From a virus: a stretch of 45,216 nucleotides of DNA. A program made the position numbers and the translations under genes. Numbering within the stretch: position 1 is the stretch's first letter; each line of letters starts with the position of its first letter. The stretch lies in the IMG/VR virus record IMGVR_UViG_3300008448_000166, positions 1 through 45,216 of that record; one strand, given 5' to 3'. The notes under the pieces were generated by a model, which saw nothing but the letters and a program-made list of their open reading frames with translations, did no database searches and was not told the origin of the DNA. This document shows, piece after piece, positions 7,913-15,198 of this stretch.

Positions 7913-10222
7913 TTATGCTAGTCCGTATGTTCGTTGTGCTTGGTTTGTACCAAATCTAGAATTACGTGATATGTTATCAATAAATGGATTTTCACCAGCA
8001 ATAAATGCTTCTGCTGGTCTATTTAAAGATTGTTCTAGTAATTCATTAGTTCGCTGTTGTTGTTTTAGAAGTCCAGTATTCATATTAGGCATAGTAATTG
8101 CTCCTTTGGGGGAAGATATGACGTCATCTCCTTTTTTAAATAAATCTGTTCCTGCTATTACTGTATCTTTATCGTTTAAAGCAATAGCTCCTTCTGGGCC
8201 GAATAGTGTTCGTTTTCCATATCCTCCTTCAGATACAATATCGTCTCCTTTACTGGAGAATAGTTTAGATAATCCTGCTACTGCTGCTATTGCTAAAGGA
8301 ATACCTAATCCAAAAGGTATTTTAGCAAAAGATTGGAATATAGCAGATACACCTGCTTGGAATCCTTTTACAGCAAATACTCTCATTATTGCACTACCTT
8401 TTAATAATATAGGTATCAATCCTAGTAAAATTCCAGATAATCCACCAAGTGATTCTCCTATTTTTACTGAATAGTGCATTACAGTTGTAAAAGCATCCAG
8501 TATTTTTCCTATAGGACCTTCTAATAAAGTTCCAAGTAATTCTTGAAGCTTTACTACAGCATCATTAAAATTTTCTTGAGCCGATCTTTGATTTTCTACC
8601 TTTTCTAAATATTCTTCAGCTGACATGTTTTTTGCTTCCATATCTTTAAGCTGATCTGCATTTAATTTACTTGCTGCATCTCCGTATTTATTTATAGCTT
8701 CTTGTTTCATTAACATATCAGCCATTTCATCTCTACTTACACCAAATGCTTTAGCTAAAGAATTTTGAGCTATAACATTCATATTTTGGAAATCATTTAA
8801 TGATCCAGCTTGTTTAGCCATTTCTCTCATTACTTCTGTTTGATTTCCTGTTAGAGCAGCGTAACGAGCCGCTTCAAAATTAAGTTTTCTATTAGTAAGT
8901 AATTCTGCTTCTAGTTCATTTTGAATTGATGATTGCCAATCTAATAATGAATCACCTATCTTATCTACTTGTTCTAATGATGTACCTAATTTTTTAGCTT
9001 CAACTACAGCAGCGGCTAATGCTTTTGGATTATTTTGAAATTTAACTAATATACCTGCACTTAGTTTACCTATGCTAGATAATAGTTCTTTGTCGCTAAG
9101 GTGAATTTTATTAGCTCTAGCAGCTTCCATTCCTGCTACACGTAAATCAGAAACATATTTTCTAGTTGTTGTTCCTGTAACTGCTGATACTTTTGCTAGT
9201 TTACCTGCTTCATCTGCTGTTAATCCTGTAAGTTCTGTTAATTTAGCAAATGTTTCTCTTTCTTCATTCCCAAAATCAACTGCTATACCTAATTGCTCTG
9301 TTAATCCTGCTTGAGCTTTAACTAATCTTTCTACAGTAACAAATGAATCTTTGGATGCATTAGAATATTGTTGCATTCCATCTCTTAACTTATCTGCTTC
9401 TTCTCTACTAACACCTAAAGATCTTCCTAGTTCAGCTATTTGTTTTTGAGCTTTAAAAGTAGCTTCTAATATTTTTTCAAACGTAAACACAGCTGTAAAA
9501 CCTAAAGCTTGATTAACTTTGTTTAAAGTTTCTTCTGCTTGCTTAACTTTAAGTTTCTTTTTAGCTAATTCAAGTTCTTTTTTTGCTTCTGCTACTGTAT
9601 CAGCATGAGTTTGTTTAATTTTGATTACTGTTTCAAGGGTATGTTGTTCTTCTTTTTGTTTTTGGGTAATTTCACTAACTAATTTTTTTGACACTTCTAC
9701 ATCTTCTTTTGCATTGTCTAAATTCATTTTAGCAATGTCTAGTTGAGCTTTACTAATACGTTGACCACTCATTTTAGCTTGAAGAAGCTGATCATATCTA
9801 TCTTTTGCTTGATCCTGAATAACTGTGGCTTGATTTAAAGCGGTTTTTTCTTGTTGAAGAGTTTGTAGTAAATCAGTATTTGTTTTAAGGGAGTCTCTAT
9901 ACTTTTTATTTAAGTCTCCTTGAATAGCATTGTATTCTTTTTCAGTTTTAACTAAATTTTCTGATAAGTGAGTTATAGTTTTTGATAAATCTTTAGCAGT
10001 AGCTGTTTTATCTAAACGTTGTTGGATAGATGTATTAATTGTGCTAAGAGTGGAAGATAGTTGTTTGGTATAATCTAATATTCCTTTATCTTCATCTTTT
10101 AATTTACCAGCAGATCTAGCGATTTTCTCATAATGAGATACCATCTCTTTAAGAGTAATATTTTGCTCTTCAAGAGATCTTAATCGTTTTTCTTCTTCTT
10201 CTGGTGTTAGTTTATCAGCCAT
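7913..10222 (-). CDS. Tail tape measure protein (769 aa)
   Basis: The protein has the composition of a tape measure. Residues 1-250 are charged and strongly coiled-coil (repeated Lys/Glu/Gln heptads). Residues about 250-570 are helical, Ala/Leu-rich. Hydrophobic segments occur at roughly 590-660 (LLGLIPILLKG, then GLGIPLAIAAVAGL). The C-terminus carries EGGYGKRTLFGPEGAIALND, a motif I associate with Bacteroidota-phage tape measures. It sets tail length and is expelled with DNA at infection. It follows the gp26-family gene and its frameshift extension, the place where lambda-like phages have their tape measure. At about 0.15 nm per residue the tail would be near 115 nm. The start at 10222 follows the terminator and ATATTTAT element. 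Confidence 0.85.
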   Translation of the reverse strand: MADKLTPEEEEKRLRSLEEQNITLKEMVSHYEKIARSAGKLKDEDKGILDYTKQLSSTLSTINTSIQQRLDKTATAKDLSKTITHLSENLVKTEKEYNAIQGDLNKKYRDSLKTNTDLLQTLQQEKTALNQATVIQDQAKDRYDQLLQAKMSGQRISKAQLDIAKMNLDNAKEDVEVSKKLVSEITQKQKEEQHTLETVIKIKQTHADTVAEAKKELELAKKKLKVKQAEETLNKVNQALGFTAVFTFEKILEATFKAQKQIAELGRSLGVSREEADKLRDGMQQYSNASKDSFVTVERLVKAQAGLTEQLGIAVDFGNEERETFAKLTELTGLTADEAGKLAKVSAVTGTTTRKYVSDLRVAGMEAARANKIHLSDKELLSSIGKLSAGILVKFQNNPKALAAAVVEAKKLGTSLEQVDKIGDSLLDWQSSIQNELEAELLTNRKLNFEAARYAALTGNQTEVMREMAKQAGSLNDFQNMNVIAQNSLAKAFGVSRDEMADMLMKQEAINKYGDAASKLNADQLKDMEAKNMSAEEYLEKVENQRSAQENFNDAVVKLQELLGTLLEGPIGKILDAFTTVMHYSVKIGESLGGLSGILLGLIPILLKGSAIMRVFAVKGFQAGVSAIFQSFAKIPFGLGIPLAIAAVAGLSKLFSSKGDDIVSEGGYGKRTLFGPEGAIALNDKDTVIAGTDLFKKGDDVISSPKGAITMPNMNTGLLKQQQRTNELLEQSLNRPAEAFIAGENPFIDNISRNSRFGTNQAQRTYGLA

Positions 10223-10239
10223 AATACAGTATTATACGT

Positions 10240-10247
10240 ATAAATAT
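10240..10247 (-). promoter_or_regulatory. ATATTTAT element before the tape measure gene
   Basis: The element starts one base after the 9-bp terminator stem and ends 17 bases before the tape measure start. A terminator followed directly by a candidate promoter would separate tape measure expression from upstream read-through. Confidence 0.45.
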
Positions 10248-10248
10248 T

Positions 10249-10275
10249 AAAGGCGCCTATTTCTTGGGCGCCTTT
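10249..10275 (-). terminator. Rho-independent-type terminator after the frameshift extension
   Basis: A perfect 9-bp stem (AAAGGCGCC with GGCGCCTTT) closes a 9-base loop. The stop codon of the frameshift extension (10257-10259) begins in the loop and runs into the stem. The downstream tail is TTTAATATTTAT, only moderately T-rich. Confidence 0.7.
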
Positions 10276-10526
10276 GCAGTATAAGTGGGTGTTGGAGTTA
10301 TGTTCGGTCGTGCTATTTCACTTTTACCTTTATTTTTCATCATGTTGTTATGTTTCTCATATTCCTCTGCCTCTTTATCATAGTGTTCTTTAATCATATT
10401 AAACGTGGTTTTACGTAACCATATTGGCATATTATATACAGTATCCCAATCGTACCCACCTTTACCATGAAATACTATTTCGTGGATTTGTTTAAATAGG
10501 TATAACCTATGCTCCGACGTCAGGCC
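10257..10526 (-). CDS. Frameshifted 3' extension of the gp26-family gene (89 codons, no start codon)
   Basis: This open frame has no ATG, GTG or TTG before codon 33, and its frame is closed by TAA TGA shortly upstream. It is therefore not a conventional gene. It overlaps the end of the gp26-family gene in the +1 frame and begins next to a run of seven T residues (coding strand; 10527-10533). The product includes LFKQIHEIVFHGKGGYDWDT and NMPIWLRKTTFN, segments I recall as conserved in T4-related phages. A +1 slip on TTT TTT T would give a 335-residue fusion (246 + 89). It ends at TAG 10259-10257, inside a terminator loop. The location before the tape measure matches lambda gpGT. Alternative: rare non-ATG initiation, or a start at the internal ATG (MPIW). 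Confidence 0.65.
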   Translation of the reverse strand, partial: GLTSEHRLYLFKQIHEIVFHGKGGYDWDTVYNMPIWLRKTTFNMIKEHYDKEAEEYEKHNNMMKNKGKSEIARPNITPTPTYTAKAPKK

Positions 10527-11265
10527 AAAAAAAGTTAAGAGAAACTGGAATCATTATACCCTCCCCTGTATAATTTTCATCATCTGGAATAAATTTTAAT
10601 TCAATATCGGGTTGGATTTTAGCGTAATATTCACGTAATGCTCTAGCTTCTGCTGCTAACAAAAAATTATCTACAAAATTACGAATTTCTTTTTGTTCAC
10701 GATTACCATTAATAGAGGTAATCATGTGTTTCATTCTAGTTGTGATGTCTGGCGATGAATTTGGGTTGATTTTTTTCAATCCTTTAATTTCATCTTCAAT
10801 TTTTTTCTCATCGCCGTGTGTTAACAATTTAAATGTTACTGTGTTCCCTGATTTAGGTAAATCAAATGTAAATTCGTTTGTGCCTGCTTTAAATAATGAT
10901 TCATCTATTTGTTTTTCTTCTAATTTAGATAAATCTACTTTAGCTTCTAACTCATCACCTCGACCATTAGTATATTTAAATTCATACTCAGCTCCATATC
11001 CTAAAACACGAGCTGCAATCAATATTGCATTTTTATCACCAATCAATAAATCATCATAATTAATTGGAGTAACGATTAATGATTGGAGTAATTTATCAAT
11101 TACTGTACCATTTTTAATGTAGTTAACATTAGAAAGAATATCTTCTTCCTTAGCTGTCATGTACTTCATTTCTACTTCACCTTTAGCAAGTGGTGAATCT
11201 TTAGCGTACAATAAACCTTTTGAAGGTAACGAAACGACTTCTGTCGGTAACTTTAATTCTGCCAT
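10507..11265 (-). CDS. T4 gp26-family baseplate/tail-assembly protein (252 aa), probable frameshift donor
   Basis: The N-terminus (LPTEVVSLPSKGLLY) and the following MKYMTAKEEDIL match the family described as T4 baseplate protein (gp26-like). The gene lies between the tail tube and the tape measure. In lambda this place is occupied by the tail assembly chaperone G. The C-terminal codons AAC TTT TTT TGG carry a seven-T slippery run before the stop at 10509-10507, and a conserved-looking open frame continues in +1. I infer that this protein and its longer fusion act as tail-assembly chaperones on the tape measure. A terminator and an ATATTTAT element precede the gene. The family call is fairly sure; the chaperone role is inferred. 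Confidence 0.75.
   Translation of the reverse strand: MAELKLPTEVVSLPSKGLLYAKDSPLAKGEVEMKYMTAKEEDILSNVNYIKNGTVIDKLLQSLIVTPINYDDLLIGDKNAILIAARVLGYGAEYEFKYTNGRGDELEAKVDLSKLEEKQIDESLFKAGTNEFTFDLPKSGNTVTFKLLTHGDEKKIEDEIKGLKKINPNSSPDITTRMKHMITSINGNREQKEIRNFVDNFLLAAEARALREYYAKIQPDIELKFIPDDENYTGEGIMIPVSLNFFWPDVGA
10527..10533 (-). other. Seven-T slippery run at the end of the gp26-family gene
   Basis: On the coding strand the zero frame reads AAC TTT TTT TGG. A shift of +1 lets both the P-site and A-site Phe codons re-pair fully with TTT (positions 2-4 and 5-7 of the run) before entering GGC CTG. A -2 slip gives the same frame but with poorer re-pairing. It is proposed as the recoding site for the extension. 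Confidence 0.6.
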
Positions 11266-11294
11266 AAACGTATTTTATTTTTATTTGTTCGTAT

Positions 11295-11302
11295 ATAAAT
11301 AT
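11295..11302 (-). promoter_or_regulatory. ATATTTAT element before the gp26-family gene
   Basis: It lies 29 bases before the start codon and 11 bases after the tube-gene hairpin. The context GCATATATTTATATACG gives the best match to a TATATTTA box, near the TAnnTTTG -7 consensus of Bacteroidota promoters. Confidence 0.45.
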
Positions 11303-11313
11303 ATGCAAAAGGA

Positions 11314-11340
11314 AAGCGTTTGCCAAAAAGACAAACGCTT
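11314..11340 (-). terminator. Terminator hairpin after the tail tube gene
   Basis: A perfect 9-bp stem (AAGCGTTTG with CAAACGCTT) has a 9-base loop rich in T on the coding strand, followed by TTCCTTTTG. It lies 25 bases after the tube stop codon, as expected for a highly expressed gene. Confidence 0.65.
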
Positions 11341-11364
11341 CGAAGAAAGAAATATGAAGGGTGA

Positions 11365-11853
11365 TTAGAAGTTCAATACGCAATAATCCATAGCAAGTGT
11401 CACATTAAGTGTAATTGCTGAATCGCCAGTTGCCCAATCGTATTCACCAAAAGTGGCTGTTTTGCAATAAGCACCTTTGATAATCCATTCACCAACGATA
11501 TCACCTACAGGGCCTAAGATATTCAATGTGAGGTCTTTCTTATAAAAATCAGAATAACCATCACGTCCTGTTACTGATTCGTGAGCCAAACGAGCCCATT
11601 CCATTACTGATTGAGCACCACTTGGTGTGATTGGGTCATATAATTCTAAAGTCATGTCATTCCAACGAACTTTACCTTTTACTTTGCGGTAAACGTTGAT
11701 ATGCTCTAATATGATTTCACCAGCTTCAAATCCAGGAGCAGAAGCTTTCTTAATTAAATATGCTGGGATACCGTCAATGTACATTATAAAGCGATTAGGA
11801 ACTTTAGGTTCATACGCTGTAAACATTATTTCATTTGGATTCAATACGGCCAT
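11365..11853 (-). CDS. 19: Tail tube protein (gp19-like, 162 aa)
   Basis: The size (162 aa; T4 gp19 has 163), position directly after the sheath gene and sequence are typical of the gp19/contractile tube family. Diagnostic stretches are PNRFIMYIDGIPAYLIKKAS near the N-terminus, VRWNDMTLELYDPI at about 60-75, and WIIKGAYCKTATFGEYDW near the C-terminus. Stacked hexamers form the inner tube through which DNA passes. A hairpin terminator follows the stop codon, and an ATATTTAT element stands 27 bases before the start, suggesting that the gene can be transcribed on its own. High expression is expected. Confidence 0.92.
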   Translation of the reverse strand: MAVLNPNEIMFTAYEPKVPNRFIMYIDGIPAYLIKKASAPGFEAGEIILEHINVYRKVKGKVRWNDMTLELYDPITPSGAQSVMEWARLAHESVTGRDGYSDFYKKDLTLNILGPVGDIVGEWIIKGAYCKTATFGEYDWATGDSAITLNVTLAMDYCVLNF

Positions 11854-11880
11854 TTTATGTTGTATTTTGTTTTGTTATCA

Positions 11881-11888
11881 ATAAATAT
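11881..11888 (-). promoter_or_regulatory. ATATTTAT element before the tail tube gene
   Basis: It occupies the 51-base gap between the sheath stop and the tube start, 27 bases from the ATG. There is no hairpin in this gap, so read-through from the sheath gene is also possible. Confidence 0.4.
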
Positions 11889-11904
11889 TAGGAACTACAT
11901 CCCC

Positions 11905-14052
11905 TTATGCAGGGAATGTAGCGCCAGTTGGAAGAATGTTAAAGTTCAAGATAATAAATTCAGCTGTTTTAGTTGGTTGAATATAAATCTGACCTACTAA
12001 TTGGTTACGATCTACAACATCAGGTGTATTGTTTGTATCATCCATTACAACTTTGTAAGCGTATAAACCTTGACGTTGTACTACTGAACTTAAGTATGGG
12101 TTAACTTGAGACAAGAATCTGTTACGTGTTACTGTTGTATTTTGTTCGAATACTAAGTTACGAGAGATACTACCTATAAATCCTTTTAATGCGATTAACA
12201 AACGACGAACATTTACGCGATCAAGAGCTGTTGGTTTCTTTTGTAATGTCTTTTGACCCCAAACACATACTCCAGTTCCTGGGAATGTAGCTAATGGGTT
12301 AACACCTTTAGTATATAATGTATCTCTATCTGATTGTGATAATCTACGTTCAGCTAATACTACTGATGGGATACCACCTCTGTTTAAACCAGCTGGTGCG
12401 AACCATTCAGCACCTACTTGGTCGTTGAATGCTAATACGCCACCGATTACTGTTGATGGAGGGCACCATACAGATTTACCTAAGTTTGAGCTATATAATT
12501 GAACCCAAGGATAATATGTTGCTGCATAGTTGCTATTTGATCCAGCAGCATTTTGAGTTGCTTGATTAATTGCAGTTCCATATTTTCCAGTATCTACAAT
12601 AGCAATAGCATCCCCTCTACTTTCAACAGTTGCTATCATATTATCAGCAGCTGATGTATCTAAACCAATACCAGGAGCCATTAATACATTGAATTGGTAT
12701 TCGTCTTTGTTTGATAATAAAGCAAATGCTTCAGTATAATCGTTTGCTGTAAAGCCTTGAATATTATCTGCAGAATAATCTGTACCTGTTCCTATAAGTT
12801 CATTAAATAAAGGAGTTGTAGCATTTGTAGCAGCAACACCACCACTAAATGATCCACTACCTATTTGAGGTAATGTTAAAGCATAAGAACCAGTTTTATA
12901 GTTACCATTATTATCTAATGAATCTACGTTTGGAGTAACTACTGAAGATACACGAACATATCTTGATATGTTTGGATAAGTACCTTTAAATACTATTCTA
13001 TCTTCACTAGCATTATATTCTGGTTTTAAATCACCAATAACACGGCCTATATAGTTTGGTAATTGAGGATCCAAACTCATATTTGCCCATGTTTCTAATA
13101 TGTTCTTTTGAGAAGTATTATCGTCACCCCTACGAACTACAAGTGTAAATGTACCACCATCTGATCCACTATTTACATTAGTTACTTCCCAACGTATATT
13201 TTGAGCTGAACCACTAGGTAAAGCTCCATTTACTTCAGTTCCACCTGAGTTGTTCATTTGATCTCCCCAAGATAATGTTTCAAGAACAAATGAATTATTT
13301 ACCGTTCCGTTAGCACCACCACTAAATAAAGTTTTAGTTCCTGTTGTATCACCTATATAACGTAAAGAGCTACTTACGAACCAGTTGCTATTAGGAGTAG
13401 TATTTTGATTTGCTGTTGTAGTAGCAGTAATAGTTAATGTACCTGCGTTATAAGATGCAGAAAAATTATTATTAAAGAAACTAGCGTTATTATTAATAGA
13501 GGCAGTAACATATCCTCCTACAGTATCTAATGTAGTAGAACCGCTTGTTCCTATATAAACATAATCAAATGCAGTATTATAATAAATAGCTCCCGCAGTA
13601 AAACTATTACTAAAAATAACATAATAATTATTTACTCCAGGAATACCTAATTGAATTGCTTTACTTCCTGTATCACTTGATAGTAAAGAAAAGGCAGCTG
13701 TTGCTTTTGTTCCTGCTGTAGCTGATACGCTACTAGGTACACTAGATTGAGCATATGTATTATAATCTGATCCACTAATGATTCTAGTTACTAATAATGT
13801 TTGACCGCCATTGTTAAAATATTCACGAGCAGTCATTGATGTGAAATATTCATAATAGTAACTACCATTTTTGAATATATCACCAAAAAGAGATAGGTAT
13901 TGGTTATATGTAGTAACGTAAGTAGGTATCATTGGACGACCACTTACTGTAGGACCTACAATAGCAGCGCCCACTACCTGTGGAGCTTGCGTATATAAGC
14001 TTTGGTCTGATTCAATCTGGAATACACCAGGAGAGAGAATTACTTCTGACAT
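11905..14052 (-). CDS. 18: Contractile tail sheath protein (gp18-like, 715 aa)
   Basis: The N-terminus SEVILSPGVFQIESDQS and the following VGAAIVGPTVSGRP are classic for phage tail sheath proteins. The conserved C-terminal core is present (residues about 560-715), including FPGTGVCVWGQKTL, RVNVRRLLIALKGFI and VNPYLSSVVQRQGLYAYKV. The middle (residues about 115-430) is a Ser/Thr/Gly-rich insertion domain exposed on the sheath surface, more variable than the core. Length is close to T4 gp18 (659 aa) but larger. It contracts on the tube gp19 encoded next. An ATATTTAT element lies 44 bases upstream of the start. Confidence 0.95.
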   Translation of the reverse strand: MSEVILSPGVFQIESDQSLYTQAPQVVGAAIVGPTVSGRPMIPTYVTTYNQYLSLFGDIFKNGSYYYEYFTSMTAREYFNNGGQTLLVTRIISGSDYNTYAQSSVPSSVSATAGTKATAAFSLLSSDTGSKAIQLGIPGVNNYYVIFSNSFTAGAIYYNTAFDYVYIGTSGSTTLDTVGGYVTASINNNASFFNNNFSASYNAGTLTITATTTANQNTTPNSNWFVSSSLRYIGDTTGTKTLFSGGANGTVNNSFVLETLSWGDQMNNSGGTEVNGALPSGSAQNIRWEVTNVNSGSDGGTFTLVVRRGDDNTSQKNILETWANMSLDPQLPNYIGRVIGDLKPEYNASEDRIVFKGTYPNISRYVRVSSVVTPNVDSLDNNGNYKTGSYALTLPQIGSGSFSGGVAATNATTPLFNELIGTGTDYSADNIQGFTANDYTEAFALLSNKDEYQFNVLMAPGIGLDTSAADNMIATVESRGDAIAIVDTGKYGTAINQATQNAAGSNSNYAATYYPWVQLYSSNLGKSVWCPPSTVIGGVLAFNDQVGAEWFAPAGLNRGGIPSVVLAERRLSQSDRDTLYTKGVNPLATFPGTGVCVWGQKTLQKKPTALDRVNVRRLLIALKGFIGSISRNLVFEQNTTVTRNRFLSQVNPYLSSVVQRQGLYAYKVVMDDTNNTPDVVDRNQLVGQIYIQPTKTAEFIILNFNILPTGATFPA

Positions 14053-14096
14053 TTTTTATGATTTTGTTTTAATTTATTACGGGGTTTTACCTAATA

Positions 14097-14104
14097 ATAA
14101 ATAT
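14097..14104 (-). promoter_or_regulatory. ATATTTAT element before the tail sheath gene
   Basis: It is placed 44 bases before the sheath ATG, leaving room for an untranslated leader that is A/T-rich and free of Shine-Dalgarno sequence. Confidence 0.45.
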
Positions 14105-14138
14105 CTACAAAACCATACAAAACGCAGAAGTAATATAA

Positions 14139-14414
14139 TTAAATTGGGGTTACTTCGCCAGTTTCAATATTAATGTTACCGGTTCCGTATTTTTCTTGTA
14201 ATGTAGAGAGGAGTTCTTTTTCGCGCTCTGTGAGTTTCTTAATGTCATTTAAAACATTAGATTTTTCTGTTTCCATAAACGCTTTATGGTTAGCCATTTC
14301 AGCTAATTGTGCTTCAAGGCTACCTAATTCAAACACATGTTTGTTATACTGTGATTGCATTTCTTTGATCTTTGCAATTTCTTCTTCTGTAAGTTTTTTT
14401 ACTTCTTCTGACAT
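14139..14414 (-). CDS. Small coiled-coil protein upstream of the sheath gene (91 aa)
   Basis: I do not recognise a named family. Residues 1-75 form a predicted coiled coil (charged heptads: KKLTEEEIAKIKEMQ, then FELGSLEAQLAEM and IKKLTEREKELL), giving a prefoldin-like hairpin. The tail is short and beta-like (YGTGNINIETGEVTPI). It is the first of a set of small genes between the fibre block and the sheath. The shape suggests a chaperone-like or fibre-trimerising helper, but that is inference. A weak 7-bp inverted repeat overlaps its 3' end. Confidence 0.6.
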   Translation of the reverse strand: MSEEVKKLTEEEIAKIKEMQSQYNKHVFELGSLEAQLAEMANHKAFMETEKSNVLNDIKKLTEREKELLSTLQEKYGTGNINIETGEVTPI

Positions 14415-14428
14415 ATTTTAAAATTATT

Positions 14429-14662
14429 TTATTGTTTCCAGCGCTGATCTGGACAGGCTTCTGGGCCTGGTAGTGGTGAAAATATTTTTTTACTTAATGG
14501 ACATCCACATAATCCACAGGTATACATATCTATGTGCTTATGATATTCTTTATGTGGGCAAGTATCACAAACAGATGCTCTATATTCTGCTATAGCTTTT
14601 TGCTCAGGAGTAGGGTTAGCTGCAGCAATCCAAGCTTTAGCTATTTCTACTATTTTAAGCAT
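14429..14662 (-). CDS. Small zinc-ribbon-like cysteine-rich protein (77 aa)
   Basis: Six cysteines are arranged as C32xxC35, C49xxC52xC54 and C70, with a context (CDTCPHKEY, TCGLCGCPLSKK, ACPDQRW) that strongly suggests a zinc-binding knuckle. The N-terminal 30 residues form one helix. Short proteins with CPLxxK and CPxxRW ends are common in phages of this kind, but their function is unknown to me. The start overlaps the end of the neighbouring membrane protein gene by eight bases, so the two are probably translationally coupled. Confidence 0.65.
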   Translation of the reverse strand: MLKIVEIAKAWIAAANPTPEQKAIAEYRASVCDTCPHKEYHKHIDMYTCGLCGCPLSKKIFSPLPGPEACPDQRWKQ

Positions 14663-14915
14663 TTACTTTAGCTGGTTTTTTCTTTGGTTGTGGTTTCTTT
14701 TTCTTTTTAGCAGTCATTGTTGGTGCTGAAGGAGGAGTAGTTGGTACTACTTCTACAGTAGGCACTGTTTCTACATAGGATTCTTCAGGAACATTAGATG
14801 CTTCAATTTCCTCTACAGGTGAATGAACGGGGGTAGCTGATGGTTTGTCAATTTTCTTCTTTAAAGTTAAGAATACTGTAGCTACAATTACTAAAGTGAT
14901 AATTACGAATAACAT
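14655..14915 (-). CDS. Single-pass membrane protein with basic C-terminus (86 aa)
   Basis: The first 20 residues (MLFVIITLVIVATVFLTLKK) form one transmembrane segment followed by positive charges, so the C-terminal part is predicted to lie in the cytoplasm. The rest is Pro/Thr/Glu/Val-rich and ends in a strongly basic run (AKKKKKPQPKKK). It has the shape of a small spanin or holin accessory, or of a membrane tether, but it matches no family I can name. An ATATTTAT element is found 21 bases before the start, making this the first gene of a short unit with the cysteine-rich and coiled-coil proteins. Confidence 0.6.
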   Translation of the reverse strand: MLFVIITLVIVATVFLTLKKKIDKPSATPVHSPVEEIEASNVPEESYVETVPTVEVVPTTPPSAPTMTAKKKKKPQPKKKPAKVNA

Positions 14916-14936
14916 ATTTTATTATATTTGTTTGAT

Positions 14937-14944
14937 ATAAATAT
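14937..14944 (-). promoter_or_regulatory. ATATTTAT element before the 86-aa membrane protein gene
   Basis: It is found 21 bases before the start, in a 58-base gap following the 70-residue protein gene. The context GTATATATTTATATC is almost the same as at 11295. Confidence 0.4.
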
Positions 14945-14973
14945 ATACAAAAAGAGGAAGACAACCAAATTTT

Positions 14974-15186
14974 TTAGCTATTTTGTTGTAACCAATCTCT
15001 ATATTCTTGTTCTGTATCAAACACAAGCATTTGATTATTTTTTATTACTCTGTTTTTAGTTATATAATCTGTAATAGGAACATCGTTAATATCAACAGGG
15101 ATCAGGTAGGATGTTGTTGATATTGATCCTATATTATTGGTAGTGACTGTAGTTTCTTCTACTGTGATTAAGTTGTATGTATTCAT
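14974..15186 (-). CDS. Hypothetical small protein (70 aa)
   Basis: I do not recognise this protein. The first 50 residues are Thr/Ile/Val-rich and beta-like (ITVEETTVTTNNIGSISTTS). The C-terminus is a short amphipathic helix (EQEYRDWLQQNS). It closely follows the trio of paralogous about-300-residue proteins, 13 bases after the last, so it may be a chaperone or attachment subunit for them. Evidence is limited to position and an intact reading frame in phase with its neighbours' spacing. Confidence 0.5.
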   Translation of the reverse strand: MNTYNLITVEETTVTTNNIGSISTTSYLIPVDINDVPITDYITKNRVIKNNQMLVFDTEQEYRDWLQQNS

Positions 15187-15198
15187 ATTTTATATTTT

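Noticed and set aside
7971-8474. Plus-strand open frame of 167 codons
   Set aside because: It is fully antisense to the tape measure gene, reads as low-complexity Ser/Pro/Ile, and has no neighbours on the plus strand.
11201-11383. Minus-strand frame of 60 codons across the tube terminator
   Set aside because: It overlaps the 5' end of the gp26-family gene in another frame and spans a terminator; composition is unlike its neighbours.
14127-14156. Inverted repeat GAAGTAA/TTACTTC at the end of the 91-residue gene
   Set aside because: The stem is 7 bp and AT-rich, the loop is 16 bases and half the stem is coding, with no T-tract; too weak to call a terminator.
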